Part shown: piece after piece, positions 1 to 12,789 of the stretch
Position numbering within the stretch: the first letter of the stretch is position 1
Layout of the letters: each line of letters opens with the position of its first letter
DNA from: Dendrophyllia cribrosa
Lineage: Eukaryota > Cnidaria > Anthozoa > Scleractinia > Dendrophylliidae
Length of the DNA stretch: 64,000 bases
NCBI GenBank assembly: GCA_024195265.1
Contig: JAJLRJ010000006.1
Span: forward strand, 26,764,270-26,828,269
Direction of reading: 5' to 3'
Position numbers and translations under genes: made by a program
Notes under the pieces: model-generated
Databases searched by the model: none
What the model saw: only the letters and a program-made list of their open reading frames with translations
Told to the model about the DNA's origin: nothing

Positions 1-369
1 TTCTTGGATCCTTTGAGGACCCAGCCTTTCTGTGGTGACTCGACGGCCCCACATTGTTCAGCCTGGACGGCGAGAGTGGACTGGGTGCTGTCTCCTTCCA
101 TGAGCTTCTCTGCATAAAGTAGAACTGCCTGGTCTAGTAATCGATAGTAAGCTGTATTTTCTGTGAGGCTGCAAGCAGCACAGACCAAACATGATATGGT
201 TCTCGAGGTTCGAGTGCCGCTGGTAGCTCTTTATGCAGCCATCTTCAGGGCAACAGAAAAGGCCACTTTCTTCAGCACTATCTTCATCGGCCTTGTCGTC
301 GCTGCTCTTGGCTTCGGATGCTTTTGATGGTTTCTTTGCCCAGCATGGGACAAAGTCTCCAGGTGACAA
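1..369 (-). pseudogene. C2H2 zinc-finger protein fragment of a multi-copy family
   Basis: The minus strand encodes an acidic, lysine-rich leader followed by a C2H2-like finger (CPEDGC, then SNLENH and later cysteines). The downstream continuation lies in a different frame: about positions 1-175 read open in a second minus frame with a helical stretch (LLDQAVLLYAEKLMEG) and end at the window edge with GWVLKGSKK. A frameshift near 165-190 therefore separates two plausible coding parts, and the window boundary cuts the gene. The combination of a degenerate finger with a following GW-x-LK segment resembles uncharacterised multi-copy cnidarian zinc-finger proteins, which is recall and not a search. 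No promoter or start can be fixed. It could also be a host exon with a splice site in place of the frameshift. Confidence 0.4.
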
Positions 370-3090
370 TTCGAATCTGTACGACTGACATGGTAGCTTG
401 CTTGGTACTGAAAGGAGAAGTAATTTAACGCAATGTTTGCGAGTTGTCGTTATTTGGATGTTCCACTGCTAAGAAAATGACTCAATCTTATTCACAAAAC
501 ATTCAAATTTTAAAGTTTTGAAACAAGACCGTTGCGTTCCCATACATAACCTTTATAAATCGAATCTTTGTAACACAATACCTCTCATACAGATAGGGTC
601 ACGTCCCGGTTATCTGATAGTGATAGTGATAGTGAGCTTGGGCTGCCTGTGCTCTGATGTAATCAAACAAGAGTGATACTACGCCCGGGAGGTGGGGGTA
701 CTCCCGACAATTTAGGATGGGTGTGTGCCGCCAAGATTCTCAAACCCTGACCCTATTTAAGGGTAGAAAATCAAAAATCAAAACCAAGAAATGGCACCCT
801 ATTTAAGGGGAAGACAGATAACTCATAATTGTGTAACTGATAGGTCGTTTTATTTCTTGACGAACAATTGACGGGAGCAAAAGCAGTTGGAATCAGCGCT
901 TCGAGTAAGGGCGTGGGTTTAACTTTCCTATCAAGACTATCACAAGTAAAAAGGAATCAGCGCGAATAAACAAAGAAATTTGAGTTTGCCAAGTTCAAGT
1001 TATCAGAGTTCTACTGCGATTTGCATGTTTTAAATCTAGAATTCATTTTTTTCTAAGAATCTCCTGTAAACGAGTGCCCGTGTTGTCGGTCTTCCTGCTC
1101 TTGGTCTCCCTGTTTGTCATGTTATGTTACGCAATCTCGACTCACGTAACAGTACTTCCACAAGACTCGTGACACGTCAAGCGCGCGGAGATTTCGCTGT
1201 AGTTTACCTCAGTTTTTGCGGAAATTAAGACAAACAAGGACACAAGGTACACACAAACATAATGTAGACCTGATTATATACTAGACAGGATAGATATTTG
1301 GTAAAGATTTTGAACACTTCGCTGTGTCGTGATAAGAACTTGACCCACATGTTTACATTAGCGAGCTTGAAGTTCAAATACCTGAAAGCCAGGATATGAG
1401 TTCTTTTCGGCAGAAAATTGGTGTAAAATTTCCACCTAATGTCTATGAAGCATGTATGTATCACTGTGGGACTTAAGATTGCCTAAATTAAACGTATTTT
1501 GGCTGAAACATTTGTTCGAGTATTGATTTGTGTGTCGCGCCGAACCTCAAACTGTCAAGTCAGAAAGGTCAATTTCACTCAAGTGCTCCCTGAATTTCGC
1601 GTTCCCAAAAATTCATTTCATGTGTTGCCCTAAGTTTTAAAACCATATTTTGAAAGCTTAGAGATTGCTTTTTAATGTAGTATGTCTTTTGCTGTTTGAA
1701 ACTAGGTACCGAGCGTTATTTTAGGCCTTCGAATTTCGACAAAATTTTGCTCGTGTGAAATCCTCAAAATTTTGTAAATATTTAAAAATCTGTAAAATAA
1801 TCTAGTGGCAATCAATTCAAGCACATGACCACTCAAAATGTATGTTAAAATCCCTTTAGTACGATAAGAAGCTTTCTGGGTTGAATGATATTTGAATTAG
1901 ATTCAAATCGGGCTCTTTACATAGCCCGGTCTCGGGCCCCGAAAAAGCGGTCTGGCGAGGGCCGTGAAGCGCCCGAACTTGACACCCGCCGTATCGCCAA
2001 AATATTTATCCGATCAAACTAAAATTTATATTTTCATTAATAGAATACCTAAGGTAGTCTACAGATTTTTTTTGGGATTTTTCAAAATTTTTATAATTCC
2101 CACCCCAGGTCGATATTTACAGACATCCGCTCTTAAATATTAAATATGATAATGGCGTCATGACGACGCCGAAACGTCGAGTATTAAATCTTTCTATATT
2201 TTTTGCATGTCTTTGCCTTAGCAAATCTCTTTTGATCAAAACTTGCAAAATAATACAATTTATCTCGAGATCGATCGCAAGTTAATACTTTACTACATAA
2301 TATAGATGGAATAGGGAATAGAGAATTGGGGAGGAGTTAAAATATATTGTTATAAAAATACATAAATGTAAAATTGACAAAATTAGTCCATCAAGCTTAA
2401 ATTGTATTCTTGCCAAGATGGAAATGGTTTGCAAATTGAAATAGAGAAGTTCTTTCTAAATGTCAAGTAGAAAAATCGTTAAAATAATAATGGTTTGTAC
2501 TTCCTTCGAGTTAACAGTTGATATTTTGTCCCCACGTGAGAGCAAGAATATTTAGTTTGCAATGAGTTTAAGTAGTTTATTCTTTTGCTTATAATTTCAC
2601 CTTTTGGAGAACAGGTCTAAAAACTTAGCTAATACAGTAAACTATCTAAATTTTGCAATGAAAGGATTTGAGGAATGTAGAATATTTACAGAATTCCTAA
2701 GTATTTGGGCATATGTGGGGCATTTGACTTATCAGAAGAATGTTTGGTCAAAATCTCCACCTTGGGGCCGGAAAAACTGGTAAAATCAGATCAAATCTCC
2801 CCACCTTCTTCAACACAATCGGTCGAGTTGTGAGCTGTACAGAGACGTGAGAATGGGTTGTTGCGCGTGTATTCATTGCAAACGAGCTTACCTTCAAAGA
2901 TTGAGCGCGTATTCGCGCTCAAGGACCAATTTGAACTATCAGTTTCCAAGATGGCCGTCACGAGCAACACGAGACTCGTTTTAGTCCTTCTCAGAAAAAT
3001 TAAACATCTGCACCTTGGGGCCCAGACTCTCAGTCAAATTCCCGAGTGTGGTGATAGCAAGACAGTTCAATTGCCCCACATATGCCCGAA
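370..3090. other. AT-rich non-coding interval, no gene recognised
   Basis: I see no coding region with protein-like composition. At 676-800 a GGTGGGGGTACTCCC block followed by CCTATTTAAGGG repeats resembles one end of the poly-G-ended repeats seen at 12.2 and 62.3 kb, so this is probably a degenerate copy. Near 2158-2185 a GACGCCGAAACGTCGAGT stretch resembles 3' regions of retroelements, but nothing more can be supported. The remainder is low-complexity AT-rich sequence. Confidence 0.5.
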
Positions 3091-3117
3091 CCCCCCCCCC
3101 CCCCCCCCCCCCCCCCG
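3091..3117. repeat. Poly-C homopolymer run
   Basis: A run of roughly 26 cytosines interrupts the sequence and ends in CGGGC. The same type of G/C homopolymer recurs at 8141, 12210, 12647, 16028, 60372 and 62269. Several of those mark the ends of a repeat family. The exact length in an assembly is unreliable. Confidence 0.8.
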
Positions 3118-3448
3118 GGCTTGACATTGATAGGTGCACAACTGCTAGTATTTTTGCGACAAATATTTATGGTATAATAAACGTAATGGTCATGCAAACC
3201 TGTTAACGGTCTTTAACGGTTTTCAGCTCTCAAAAGATGGAGAAGCTCAAACTCAGCACAAACCACTGATAAACAATGATAACATGAAGAAACTATAGCA
3301 AAGTTATTCAAAAAGAAACACTTCAGAAGAATTAAAGTTTATTTCGAAGTCATGCTTTTCTTCTGTAGAATAGGCCACACAAACTTTAGAGAGCTGAAAA
3401 AAGAAGATTTCTGCATCGAGACTGACTCGTCTGTGTGCAAAGTGAAAA

Positions 3449-3941
3449 ATGAATAAACCAAGAAGCGCCGAGAAAACGACGAATCACAAGAAACACAAAC
3501 CAAGTCGTTTGAAACCGGCGGACCTTTGTGCCCAGTTCTGTCATTTGAGAAATATATTTCTCATCTCAACCTCGAAGAATGAATACCTGTTCCAGACACC
3601 CAAGAAAACAGTTAAAGAGAGCGACAAAGTTTGGCCGGTATGGCAATATGGTCGTCGGCAAAAGCATGCTTGCTGATAAGATGAAGAATTTATCTGTTGC
3701 TGCAGAGCTCTCTTACCAGTACACAAATCACTCGATCAGGGCAACTGCCATAACGATTCTTGATGACTGTAGCTTTGAAGCCAGGCATATCATAGCATTG
3801 CCAGGTCATAGAAGCGAAAGCAGTATCCGTAGTTACGCAGCAGAAACAAGTTTGAGCACCAAAAGGAAAATGCCAGAGACAATATCAAAATCACTAAACA
3901 ACAACAAACAGATGACGCTGGTGTCGGCGGCAGAAAATTAA
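3449..3941 (+). pseudogene. Tyrosine recombinase (Crypton/DUF3504-like) C-terminal fragment
   Basis: Two overlapping plus frames together give the C-terminal half of a tyrosine-recombinase-like domain. The first frame contributes NEYLFQTPKKTVKESDKVW near 3578-3640. The second contributes GKSMLADKMKNLS, then NHSIRAT and GHRSESSIRSYA at about 3725-3840. The R of HSIRAT, the H-x-x-R-like GHR and the Y of IRSYA fit the R..H-x-x-R..Y catalytic layout of the family. A frameshift near 3635-3655 splits the two frames and the N-terminal half of the domain is missing. It is best read as a decayed Crypton or an exon of a related domesticated gene (QRICH1/ZMYM-type proteins carry the same fold). The fragment is followed by about 2.4 kb without coding sequence. 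Confidence 0.6.
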
Positions 3942-3945
3942 TCGT

Positions 3946-6348
3946 CAGGTACTGCAGTCACCGCATCCCAGACACTGCCTGAACCAGTTCTCACAGCCTC
4001 TCAGGAGGGGTAATACTTAAAGAACTGAGTTTTTGAAGCTCTCAGTAAACTGTAAACAATCATTACAACTGCACTTTTAGTTTACGAGTTTAACTTGTTG
4101 GAAGAAGTGTAAATGACTTGCTTTTCAACGTTGGAACTTTTTTTTGCAAATTGATGCATTCATTTTAAAAAGCATTATTTATTACCGAAACCTTGTATTT
4201 GTTTGTGAGCGCGTGCTTTCCAGCAGTTATGATTAAATATTAAATTGAAAAACAAACTCGGTGATCGAATGATTAAACAATTATTGAACTCGGCTATCGC
4301 AAAATATCGTCATTTGTCAGTGCGGCAAATAATTGATCTACTCGAAACTGACACATCACGATATTTTGCTCAGTCTTGTGCAATAATTGATAATTAATAA
4401 ATTAATTAATAACATTTTAATAATTAATCTGACTCTCTCATTTAGACCTACTATTTAGCTTTTGGGGCTTATAAGTCACAAATTAACCCGGTGGCACCCA
4501 TTTAGTTAACGTGATAACTTTTGGCACTTAAAGAAGAAAGTGACGTAAAATCATTTCAAAAAAATTCCTTGGAGCAGTTTTTTTATAAACGTAAAAACGA
4601 GACAATTTGTGAGTGGTGAAAAATTCCCTCCACAGAATTTTTTTTAAATTTTGTCTGACGTTTCCTCTTAATAAGGAAAAATATTGAGACAATAAAAAAT
4701 GGGGATCATCGGCTTGTTCACTTGTGAAAGTCTTCGCGAGTTTCATAATATCCACGCGTGAACTCGCGCAAATCAAAATCTGGATTTTACAAGATCGACA
4801 TTTACTCATGCTCAGTCAGGATTACCACAGACCTCTGCGTGTACACGCGCGGACACCTACAGACCACATTCATTGCCGTGGATTTAGTAAGCATTTACGC
4901 TTTTTACTCTTTAATGGAACTTCAGAACTTACCATTAGGTTTCCCAATAATTTATTGTTGGAAGGCGGAATGGTGAGCTTTATTATGTTGAATTTTTACA
5001 TCACATTCGCTCTTATTATTCACGGTTGTTTTCGTTGTGCTAAACGATGTGGGGAAGTATTCTCTTTGTTCATGTGTTCATGATTATAAAATTGACGGTG
5101 GATTCATCATAATGCAGACTTTATTTTTACCAAAAGTTGAGTAAGTTTTACAAAGATCATCGTAATTGAAACCACTGCTAGGGACGTTTTGAGCCACGGA
5201 TATTTTCATCGGGCTGTTTTCATCGCTTGAATTGAACGACTTGTTGCTGAATACGAGGAAAAAAACACATAGCGATATAATCAGCTCGCTTGCTCGCGAT
5301 CGACAGCTTGATGTTTTGTTGACAGTTCTTCAATTCACTTTAAAGTCCACTTGGAAACTTGTTAGTGACATTTGCTTAGGTTTGATTTGTTCTTAAAAGT
5401 GACAGTAATTAATTTTTTTTTGTCCAGTATCACAAATGCTTCTTTGTTCGTGGCGTCTGAATCGAGCAGGTACACGTTGGAGACTTGCTGCATGGGAATA
5501 GCTGTAAGTACTCTCAAATCTTTTCCCGACTAAGGAAAATATGATTCTACAAACCTTGGTTCATCATAGCAAAATGTTGAGTTTACAATTTGTCCTGATG
5601 GCTGCATTTCTCAGCTGTAGTTTCATTATACCCGACATTTATTCAGTTTATTTTTCTTTGCTTTGTATTCACTCGTTTCTACTTCGTGCTTGTTTATATT
5701 TTAGTAGCCTTGTTTTTTAATTTGGTAAAATCTTAGTCTGATGAACTCTTATAAATCTAACTAGTCATATGTATGATATATTATTTTAACTGGTTCGAAA
5801 TAAAGTTTATTTTTGCAGCTTAATAATGATATTTTAGTTGTTAATTGTACATCAGTGTACATGCATGGCGCCGCGTTAACGCCGATCGTGTTTATTGGTG
5901 TTGGTTCGCTAAGATCTTTGTGTTTTGCGCTATGTTCAGCCAAACCAGAAGCAGGCTCGAAGATCACAAAAAAGGCAGCTTTTGTTTTCGAGCTTGGTAT
6001 AATAGACTGCCTGCCAAGTGAAGGAGAAAATACTATTCATTGAATTTTTATCTGAACCCAGTATCTAACGCCCCGTTATAAAAGTGTAAAAGTTTGCCAT
6101 ACATGAGTGCGTCCGAAATCAAAACGAACATATAACGTGACCGCTGAATGACGCAAACATATGGCACCGCCAGCATGATCTCTCTTCGTATTTAAAGAAC
6201 CTTCTGGTATTTCAACCGTAATTTGAAGCGGAGACCTCGTAATCTGAAGCCTGCGCGCATACGTCTCCTTAGACGTCTGCATGTGGGATACGTACTCCGC
6301 AGTGTTAATACTTAAGCCGTTTATATCCCAGATTTTACAAACTTTTAC
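3946..6348. other. Non-coding interval with one hairpin repeat
   Basis: No gene is supported here. An imperfect inverted repeat at about 4262-4400 pairs CAATTATTG...GCAAAATATCG with CGATATTTTGC...CAATAATTG around a short spacer and looks like a small hairpin MITE. If the minus-strand discoidin gene continues, its next exon (second half of the second domain) should lie here or beyond the window edge. I could not find it. Confidence 0.45.
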
Positions 6349-6677
6349 CTTGACTGCGCTTTGTCCTTCTTCTATGTAAGACGTGAAGTTGACTGCGTCA
6401 TCACTGTACTGCAGATTGTACATCGTTACCCACTGGTTCAGCTGATGTCTACCTTGCGTTGCCACACTTGTTATTGTGGTGTAGTAATTTGCCAGGTCAA
6501 TCTGAAGCCATTGAGCGGCATCATTTGTTGCAGACACCCAAGATCCCGCCTTGCCAGCTGTTTTCTTGAATCCATGTCTGGCCTGGATAGCGGCATGATT
6601 GTCACTATATTCCGAAGAAGCACTTATTTGCGCGTCCGAAATTGTACCATCCCTCATTCCAAGTGCAACTGGACATT
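6349..6677 (-). CDS. Exon: first half of a F5/8 type C (discoidin) domain
   Basis: This 329-bp minus-strand exon encodes the N-terminal two thirds of a discoidin domain, beginning at ECPVALGM with the domain's first cysteine. Typical landmarks follow: ISASSEY, then a tryptophan-rich loop GSWVSATNDAAQWLQIDL, then TSVATQGRHQLNQWVTMYNLQYS. It is bounded by an acceptor CTATAG (6683-6678) and a donor AAG|GTAAAAGT at 6350-6341. The exon starts in phase 1 and ends in phase 0. Those phases match the exon at 23845-23986, which ends in phase 1, so the two can splice in frame. Discoidin domains are usually extracellular adhesion or carbohydrate/lipid-binding modules in secreted or membrane proteins. The partner exon completing this domain is not visible in the window. 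Confidence 0.75.
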
Positions 6678-9600
6678 CTATAGTCGAACGAAGCAAAAAC
6701 AAAAATTGTCAAGGTACCAAAGCTTCAATGTGTTGCACCTGATATGGATAAAAATCAATTAAAACATATTAAGATATCGCCTAGGACGTTGGCCTCGTCG
6801 GCTTTAATTAATTGCGCGATATTATGCAAGCACGAGCAGTATATAATTATTTTATTATTTAACACATTGAACACAAATCACATTTTCGAGAACAAAATAA
6901 CCGAGATGACTTATTTTAAAATAAAATGATGGTGATGTCATATTAAAATACACGAATTGAGAGTTTCATACCCAAAGCTTTCGTCTACCTTAAGAAAATT
7001 AAGGGCAGATGGAGTACACGAAACGGGCTGGAAAGGGTTGCTCTACTTGGTGCAAAGGATCATTTTAATATGTTAAGTTGCCTTTCTTTCCGAGCGATTG
7101 AAATATGCAGCAAATATGGGAGATTGTTTTGGCGGCTGTGACCTGATAACGGCATTTCATTTTTTGTTTGTTTTAGCAGCCATGGAGGCTTTTCCAACTC
7201 ATTTGAAGAAAACAGGCCAAGTCAACAGGTATTTTTTCTTGCCATATACGACAGGTTACAAACCTAGTACCATCCCCAATTTAAAACGCCACATAAACAT
7301 CATAACCCCACTGCCACCTTCATCCAAACCACTTATCTATGTAAGAACAGGAGATCCAAAGCCCTATCATTTCATTGAAATGCATTTACAAATGCAATCC
7401 ACAGAAAATGGCACCCCAGTGGGGCGACAACGATAATCACGGGCAAAGAGCTTGGAACACGACGAACGCGAGGAAGAGGAAAAACACGTCGCAAATTAGC
7501 ATGACTTGTGTGGTAGTGTTTCTTCGTCGGAAATAAGCAACCGAGTTTTTTTGAGACTGTTGAATAATGGCTTTTTCCAATTATTTCAGCTGCTTAACCC
7601 TATTTTCGATTTATAAATGAAGTCAATAAAAACTGATCACAGAAATGTAACGCAAATATAATAGCAATATTTTTCACTAGGTACGATTTTATTAAAAACC
7701 AGTGGTCTTCTTAACCCTATTTCGCCTGGGCTAACCTTTTTAATATAAAATCAAACTTAGTGACTTTCCCTAAAATTTATCTGGCAACAATTTGATATGA
7801 CATTTTATTGTTCACGTAACTTGATGTTTCCAAAGTAACAAGAATTTGACAGTCATGGCTTTTCTGCCTTTTAAAGGAAAAACCTACGTTTTTCGTCATG
7901 ACTTTTATATTTTTGTGCCATTTTAGCATTCTTTATTGGTTTTGGTTATTTTGGGTCAATTTAGATGGTTTTTTTGAAAAGTTTTATTTTGTTACAAGTG
8001 GTTTTAAAAATGCCCAGAAATGGCGGATTCAAAATGGCGGATGTGCATATTTAATTACGCAATTCCCACGTCATATAACGTCATCGCTCCATTGGACGTA
8101 CCATATACCATCTAGGTTTCATTCATGCTCTTGAAGTTATGAGGGGGGGGGGGGGGGGGGGGGGGGGAGTGGAAGCACAATGTGTCTCCCTCTCCCCCCG
8201 GCCACAGGCTCAGGAGCTAAAAAAGGCCCAGGAAAAATAGGGTTAAAGTTGTTCTATGTTTATACCTTGCGGGGTTAGGATCCTGTATGACTTATTTGAA
8301 ACAACAGTAAAATTAATTGTTGTTTGTTTTGTGTTTGATACTTATATGACAATTTTGGTTGCCTGTGTTGAAGAGAAGAACCAGAACAATAGTGTCTGAG
8401 TCTCTTCCTAGTCTAAATGGCAAATTGAATTTATCAAAGTAACTTTGGGACAAAGAAACAGAATACAAAATGACGCGAGTCAGCACAAATTATGTTTGGT
8501 GAAAAACAAAATAACGTAGACGCAAGACTAATGAAATCGAACAAAAACTGCATAACCTGGAAAATATTTGCCTCTGAACTGTATAAAAACTATAATCTCC
8601 TGGTATTATAAGCTGTTTACATAATACTGGTATAACTTTCAAACCGGTACGAGTTCCCAGTTTTCACTTGTGGCTTTGTATTCGTTTGTAAGTCATCCCG
8701 CTACGAGTTCATCGCGGTAGCTGTACCGGATCCACATACTCATTCCACTCACTTCGGTACGAAATGGGACGGAACTGGAGCGGGTAACACATGCGTAAAA
8801 TTTGTTGTTTTTGTCAATGCGCTATGTCGATCGCTCAGGCATATTAAGGACTGGGTTAGCCCCTATTTTATCAAAAGACTAAGGGGGGCTGTCTATCTTC
8901 AAAAGAAAACGTGTCATAAGTATGAAACTTGGCAACGACATTCAACTTGTTGAGACGGTCCTTTTTGTCCACGACAACCTATCACGTGACCAATTGAGCT
9001 TTTACTTACAGTTTGTTCCTTTAGTGCTCTTGCAGACAGGGAAAATTGTTTACTGAGAGTTTTAAGTTGCACTATTTCTACCCTTTTAAGGTACTTTTGA
9101 AATGCAACTGGAAACGTGGTCCACCTACGCGGCATGACTGTTTTCTGGTTATTACGTGACAACTAAAACGTGACATTTCAATCGTAACGTGACCTGAACA
9201 CGCCTTCCAGTTAGTTTCGTACCTTTGCGCACTTAAAAATATCCAAGCGATATTTTGTCAGTCAGAGTGGTTTACGTTCTTCTGCACTTAGCCTAAATAA
9301 AAACATGGAAATTTGATACCTTAATCAGTTGCGTGACTCTTTTCGTGACAACTTCTTATCAAAATTAATCTTTGCATCAAGTTTAAGCCTTTGGCCAAGT
9401 TTCATATCAATATGTTCCATACTTTATGAGATAGACCACCCGCTCAGGTTTTGGATGTACCGTGACTGACCCAGGCCTTAATATACCTAAGCGGTATGAA
9501 GTATATCTTCGCAGTCTCTCATTGTTAATGCCGTGTGACTTGGTTCTTTACGTAATGAACCAAGGCAAAAATTAGAAAGGTTTGTATGGAGTCATCAGAG

Positions 9601-9743
9601 CATAACGGTGCCAATATCTCACCCCCAAATTGTAATAAGATGCTGATTTTTGGCAAGCGGCCTTTTTACGTCATGCCCTTTCCGAATATCTAATCAAATC
9701 CCATAATTTCACAAGTGTGACGTCACACTTCGGTACTCTATAA
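6678..9743. other. Intronic repeats, no gene recognised
   Basis: This is part of the intron between discoidin exons. A poly-G run lies at 8141-8167 next to a purine-rich block. No ORF shows a recognisable motif or coding-like composition. The sequence is AT-rich and probably consists of old repeats that I cannot classify. Confidence 0.45.
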
Positions 9744-10878
9744 TAGCGGAGCTCTCGCCGGGCCGAAGGCCCGGCTGCGCAGCTCCATACTCATAGAACC
9801 AGAGAACCATAGAACCCATGGCCGTCATTTTTCATGGTCATGGCCAGCGAAATGTTTCGCGGGCGCGTTGTGTGCCCGCCGCTGTCGCCGACCGCCGTCG
9901 CTTAGGGCTAACTCGCAGGCGCGTAGACCGTCGCAAAACATGCGCGTATGACGCCACCCAACAACATTGCAATTTCACGTCACCTGGGAAAACACTGCTG
10001 TGTTTAGCGGAGAAAACCGTTTAAATTAAAGTCGTTATTCTCCTGAATTTTTTCGCGGTTTGCTTCTCAAGACAGGGATACTAATTAAGGGATATTCAGA
10101 AGCCGCTATAATGGAAATAGAAGAGCTTTCAGAGATAAAATCTTGCTTCGAGGATGGGAGCAATGCGGGAAGATGTTTGTTACTTCGGGTTTCAGAACTG
10201 AAGAAGCGGAGATTTAAACAATTTCCAAGCAGTGGAGGGACTTAAAGGTAAAACAAAATACATTTTTCGATGGGAATTTATGTTGATATCAATCTGTGAT
10301 TGACTTTTTTGTGTTCTCGCTAGTTTTCGGGAGAATTGTTAAGAACGCGCTCAATTAAATTCAGTTGTTTTGATTTCTTTCATCGGAGACATCTCGGCCT
10401 CGAATCATGAGCTCTTAATGGTTCGCGTTTTGCTTTTAAACGTAAACTTATGGAGATTTGAATAAAATTTTTCGAAAGAAGATTGTGTTGTCCATTTTTA
10501 TGTGTTTGTTCATTCATTACATAGATTGAAAAGCGATTTTATGTAAACAAAACAAGACTTAGATTTTCTGTCTTCACTCGCGTCGCCTTATGCAAACATG
10601 TTTGTGTATTTTTGCAATTTTGATTTCCAAATCAGTTTCTCGGGCAATTTTTGACAAACAAAAACTTTATTTTATTCGGAAAGTAGTCGTACTAGTTATT
10701 CTAGACAGAGAAAAGTTGTTTTTGCGAACTTTTCTACGGTCTAAATGTACTGTGTAGACTGTCGGGTAATACTGTTTTTTTGAGAATTGCTAAAATTGAA
10801 AATAGCCCGGTCGTCAATCTTAATTCTTATGCTTCCGACCTTTCACCTTAATTAAGTTTCACCTTAGTTAAGCTTGTT
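9744..10878 (+). mobile_element. Interspersed repeat family R1, copy 1 (3' truncated)
   Basis: The copy begins with TAGCGGAGCTCTCG and a GGGCCGAAGGCCCG hairpin. It shares long stretches with copies at 52638-53720 and 56575-57800, including the Y-rich ATTGCTAAAATTGAAAA and GTGCTTCCGACCTTTC segments. The shared sequence stops at about 10878 after AAGCTTGTTC, exactly where the LINE remnant begins. The family carries no long ORF. Its terminal AGCGGAGCTCT is the inverse of AGAGCTCCGCT at the end of the 21.9-22.2 kb copy, so it is probably a non-autonomous DNA transposon. Confidence 0.65.
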
Positions 10879-12209
10879 CCTTTTCTCCGGCTCATTTCGA
10901 TTTTTACCGTAATTTGTACTTGCAAGAACCTGTTAATTTAACAGTCCAAACCGAATTTTTGAACAAACTTGAAAACAGATTAAGTGAGAGCGAAATTTTA
11001 TCCTGCGAAGGATTTTTATCTTTGGCTGAAATTACCCACGCAATGCGTGGACTTTCTTCAGGGAAAACCCCCGGTTCAGACGGATTACCTCAAGAATTTT
11101 ACGCTAAATTCTGGGATCTTTTAGGCCCTATTCTGTTCGAAATTATAAATTTAGTTTGGAAAATAATTCTCTCAGTGATTCAATGTAAGGAAGCGTGACT
11201 AGATTACTTTACAAGAAAGATGATAAGAAAAACCTCAAAAATTGGTGGCCCGGCCATTTCGCTACTCAATGTTCATTACAAAATTTGTTCAAAAGCTCTT
11301 ACAAACAGACTTTCAAAAGTGTTACCCTCGATTATTTCAAGAAGGTCAAACTTGTTCCTTCCCAGGTGGGACGATTTTTGAGAATTTATTTCTCTTGCGT
11401 GACCCTCTAGATTATATAAATATTACCAATGAAACTGGTATCTTGCTGAATATCTACATTATACTGTCAAGCAAATATGAAAATTATAGTTAATGGTTTT
11501 TTGACTAAAGAAATTCCACTCGAGTGGGGGGTGAGGCAGGGAGATCCCCGGTCTCCACTTTTGTACATTTTATGCGCAGACGTTTTGGCTACCAGTATAA
11601 GAAAGGATGATACTATTGAAGGTTTTCTCCTTCCTGAAGCCTGAGGAAAGCGTTTTAAAATTCGCCAATATGCGGATTAACTCCACATGTTTTGTAAACG
11701 ACATTTTTTCTTTAGACAAATTGTTTACCTTACTTCACAAATACGAGACAGGTACAGGGACTAAATTAAATGTGGCAAAGAGTACTTAAGCCATGAAGTT
11801 AGGAGCTTGGTGCTAACGTCCGGACACTCCTTATGGCCTGACGTGGGTGTCAAGAATGCGAATCTTGGGTGTCTGGTTTAGCAATGGTACTGCAAATGTG
11901 GAACCAGATAACTGTTTACCACGCCTTTCCAAGCTATATTAAAATTTGAACCTGTGGGGTGTTTTCACTCCCACCCTATCGGCACTACTCAATACTAGGT
12001 TTTTAGTTAATGTTAAGACTATTTTCTTTTACCTAATGGACTTCTGCTGTCTACGAGAATGACATGCGAGCACGCTTTTTCATTAAGACCATACTTTATG
12101 GTATATGGGTTTTTCGAAATAAAGCAACTTTTCACAATAGCACCGAGAACTCTCGGGCCACTGTAAGGGACATAAGGAATGACACCACAACACAGTTGCA
12201 AACTGACCG
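10879..12209 (+). pseudogene. Decayed L1/Tx1-like LINE reverse transcriptase
   Basis: Frame-shifted plus-strand pieces preserve reverse-transcriptase landmarks in the right order. GLSSGKTPGSDGLPQEFY (about 11050-11105) is the conserved L1/Tx1 block before the fingers. LLYKKDDKKNLKNW follows at 11200-11245, GQTCSFPGGTIFENLF at 11345-11390, and then a VRQGDPRSPLLYILCAD block at about 11530-11580. The FVND of the next piece (about 11690) stands where the YADD-like catalytic box is expected and has lost residues. The tail near 12060-12205 still reads as coding (YGIWVFRNKATF). Multiple frameshifts and stops show the copy is dead. It interrupts R1 copy 1 on the left and is itself followed by a poly-G-ended repeat. 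Confidence 0.75.
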
Positions 12210-12645
12210 AGGGGGGGGGGGGGGGGGGGGGGTACTTTGCAAATTTTTGGGCGGGGGTGTGCTGCTGGGACTCTGTGACCCTTAACCTATACTAGACCAT
12301 TTTAGCTGCATTTTGCAACCATATTCTAGACTAAACACCGAAAGATCCTACCCTATCCTAGACCTTTTCTAGACTCGCTATTTTGCAGAAACTCATTCAC
12401 TATCACAGTCTAAGATACCAGGGGTCAGTAAAAATGTCATACAGCACACCTTACCGATTATTAAATGCCATTTGCCAGTAAACCTCGTGTAGACTAAATT
12501 CTTCATGCAACTGATCAGTTTCGTAGAAAATGATACCCTATTCTAGACCAAAAATCTCTGATTACTATATCCTATCCCAGACTAAACTGCCTGAAAACCA
12601 TACCCTTCACAGCGGCACATACCTATATAGCTCATATATGGGAGT

Positions 12646-12680
<35 letters not shown>

Positions 12681-12681
12681 A
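12210..12681. mobile_element. Poly-G/poly-C-ended repeat element
   Basis: The segment opens with about 23 G followed by GGTACTTTGC and closes with GGGAGTACCCC running into about 34 C. The two ends are therefore inverse complements of each other. Between them lie degenerate CTATACTAGACC-type repeats. The same architecture occurs at 62264-62680, where a 9-bp direct repeat flanks the element. It is non-coding and probably a MITE-like family whose termini include expandable G-runs. ACCG occurs on both outer flanks, which may be a short target duplication. Confidence 0.6.
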
Positions 12682-12789
12682 CCGCGAACAGAAATTTTCT
12701 GCTTTGTGGTGTCATCCGAATATTTGTAAAATACAACAGTCAAAGCTTGTGACTCTAATAATTTAGCTACTGGCAACTCATCATTCATT

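Noticed and set aside
2858..3206. Two overlapping plus-strand ORFs ending in poly-proline
   Set aside because: The proline tail is the poly-C run read in two frames, and the upstream residues show no domain.
4724..5083. 119-codon plus-strand ORF with hydrophobic segment
   Set aside because: Composition follows the AT-rich DNA, with no motif, and a competing ORF in another frame is equally long.
7098..7436. 112-codon plus-strand ORF
   Set aside because: It begins with plausible residues but has no recognisable domain, splice context or neighbour, so chance cannot be excluded.
12530..12788. Poly-proline and poly-glycine ORFs on both strands
   Set aside because: Both are translations of the poly-C/poly-G run at the end of the repeat element.
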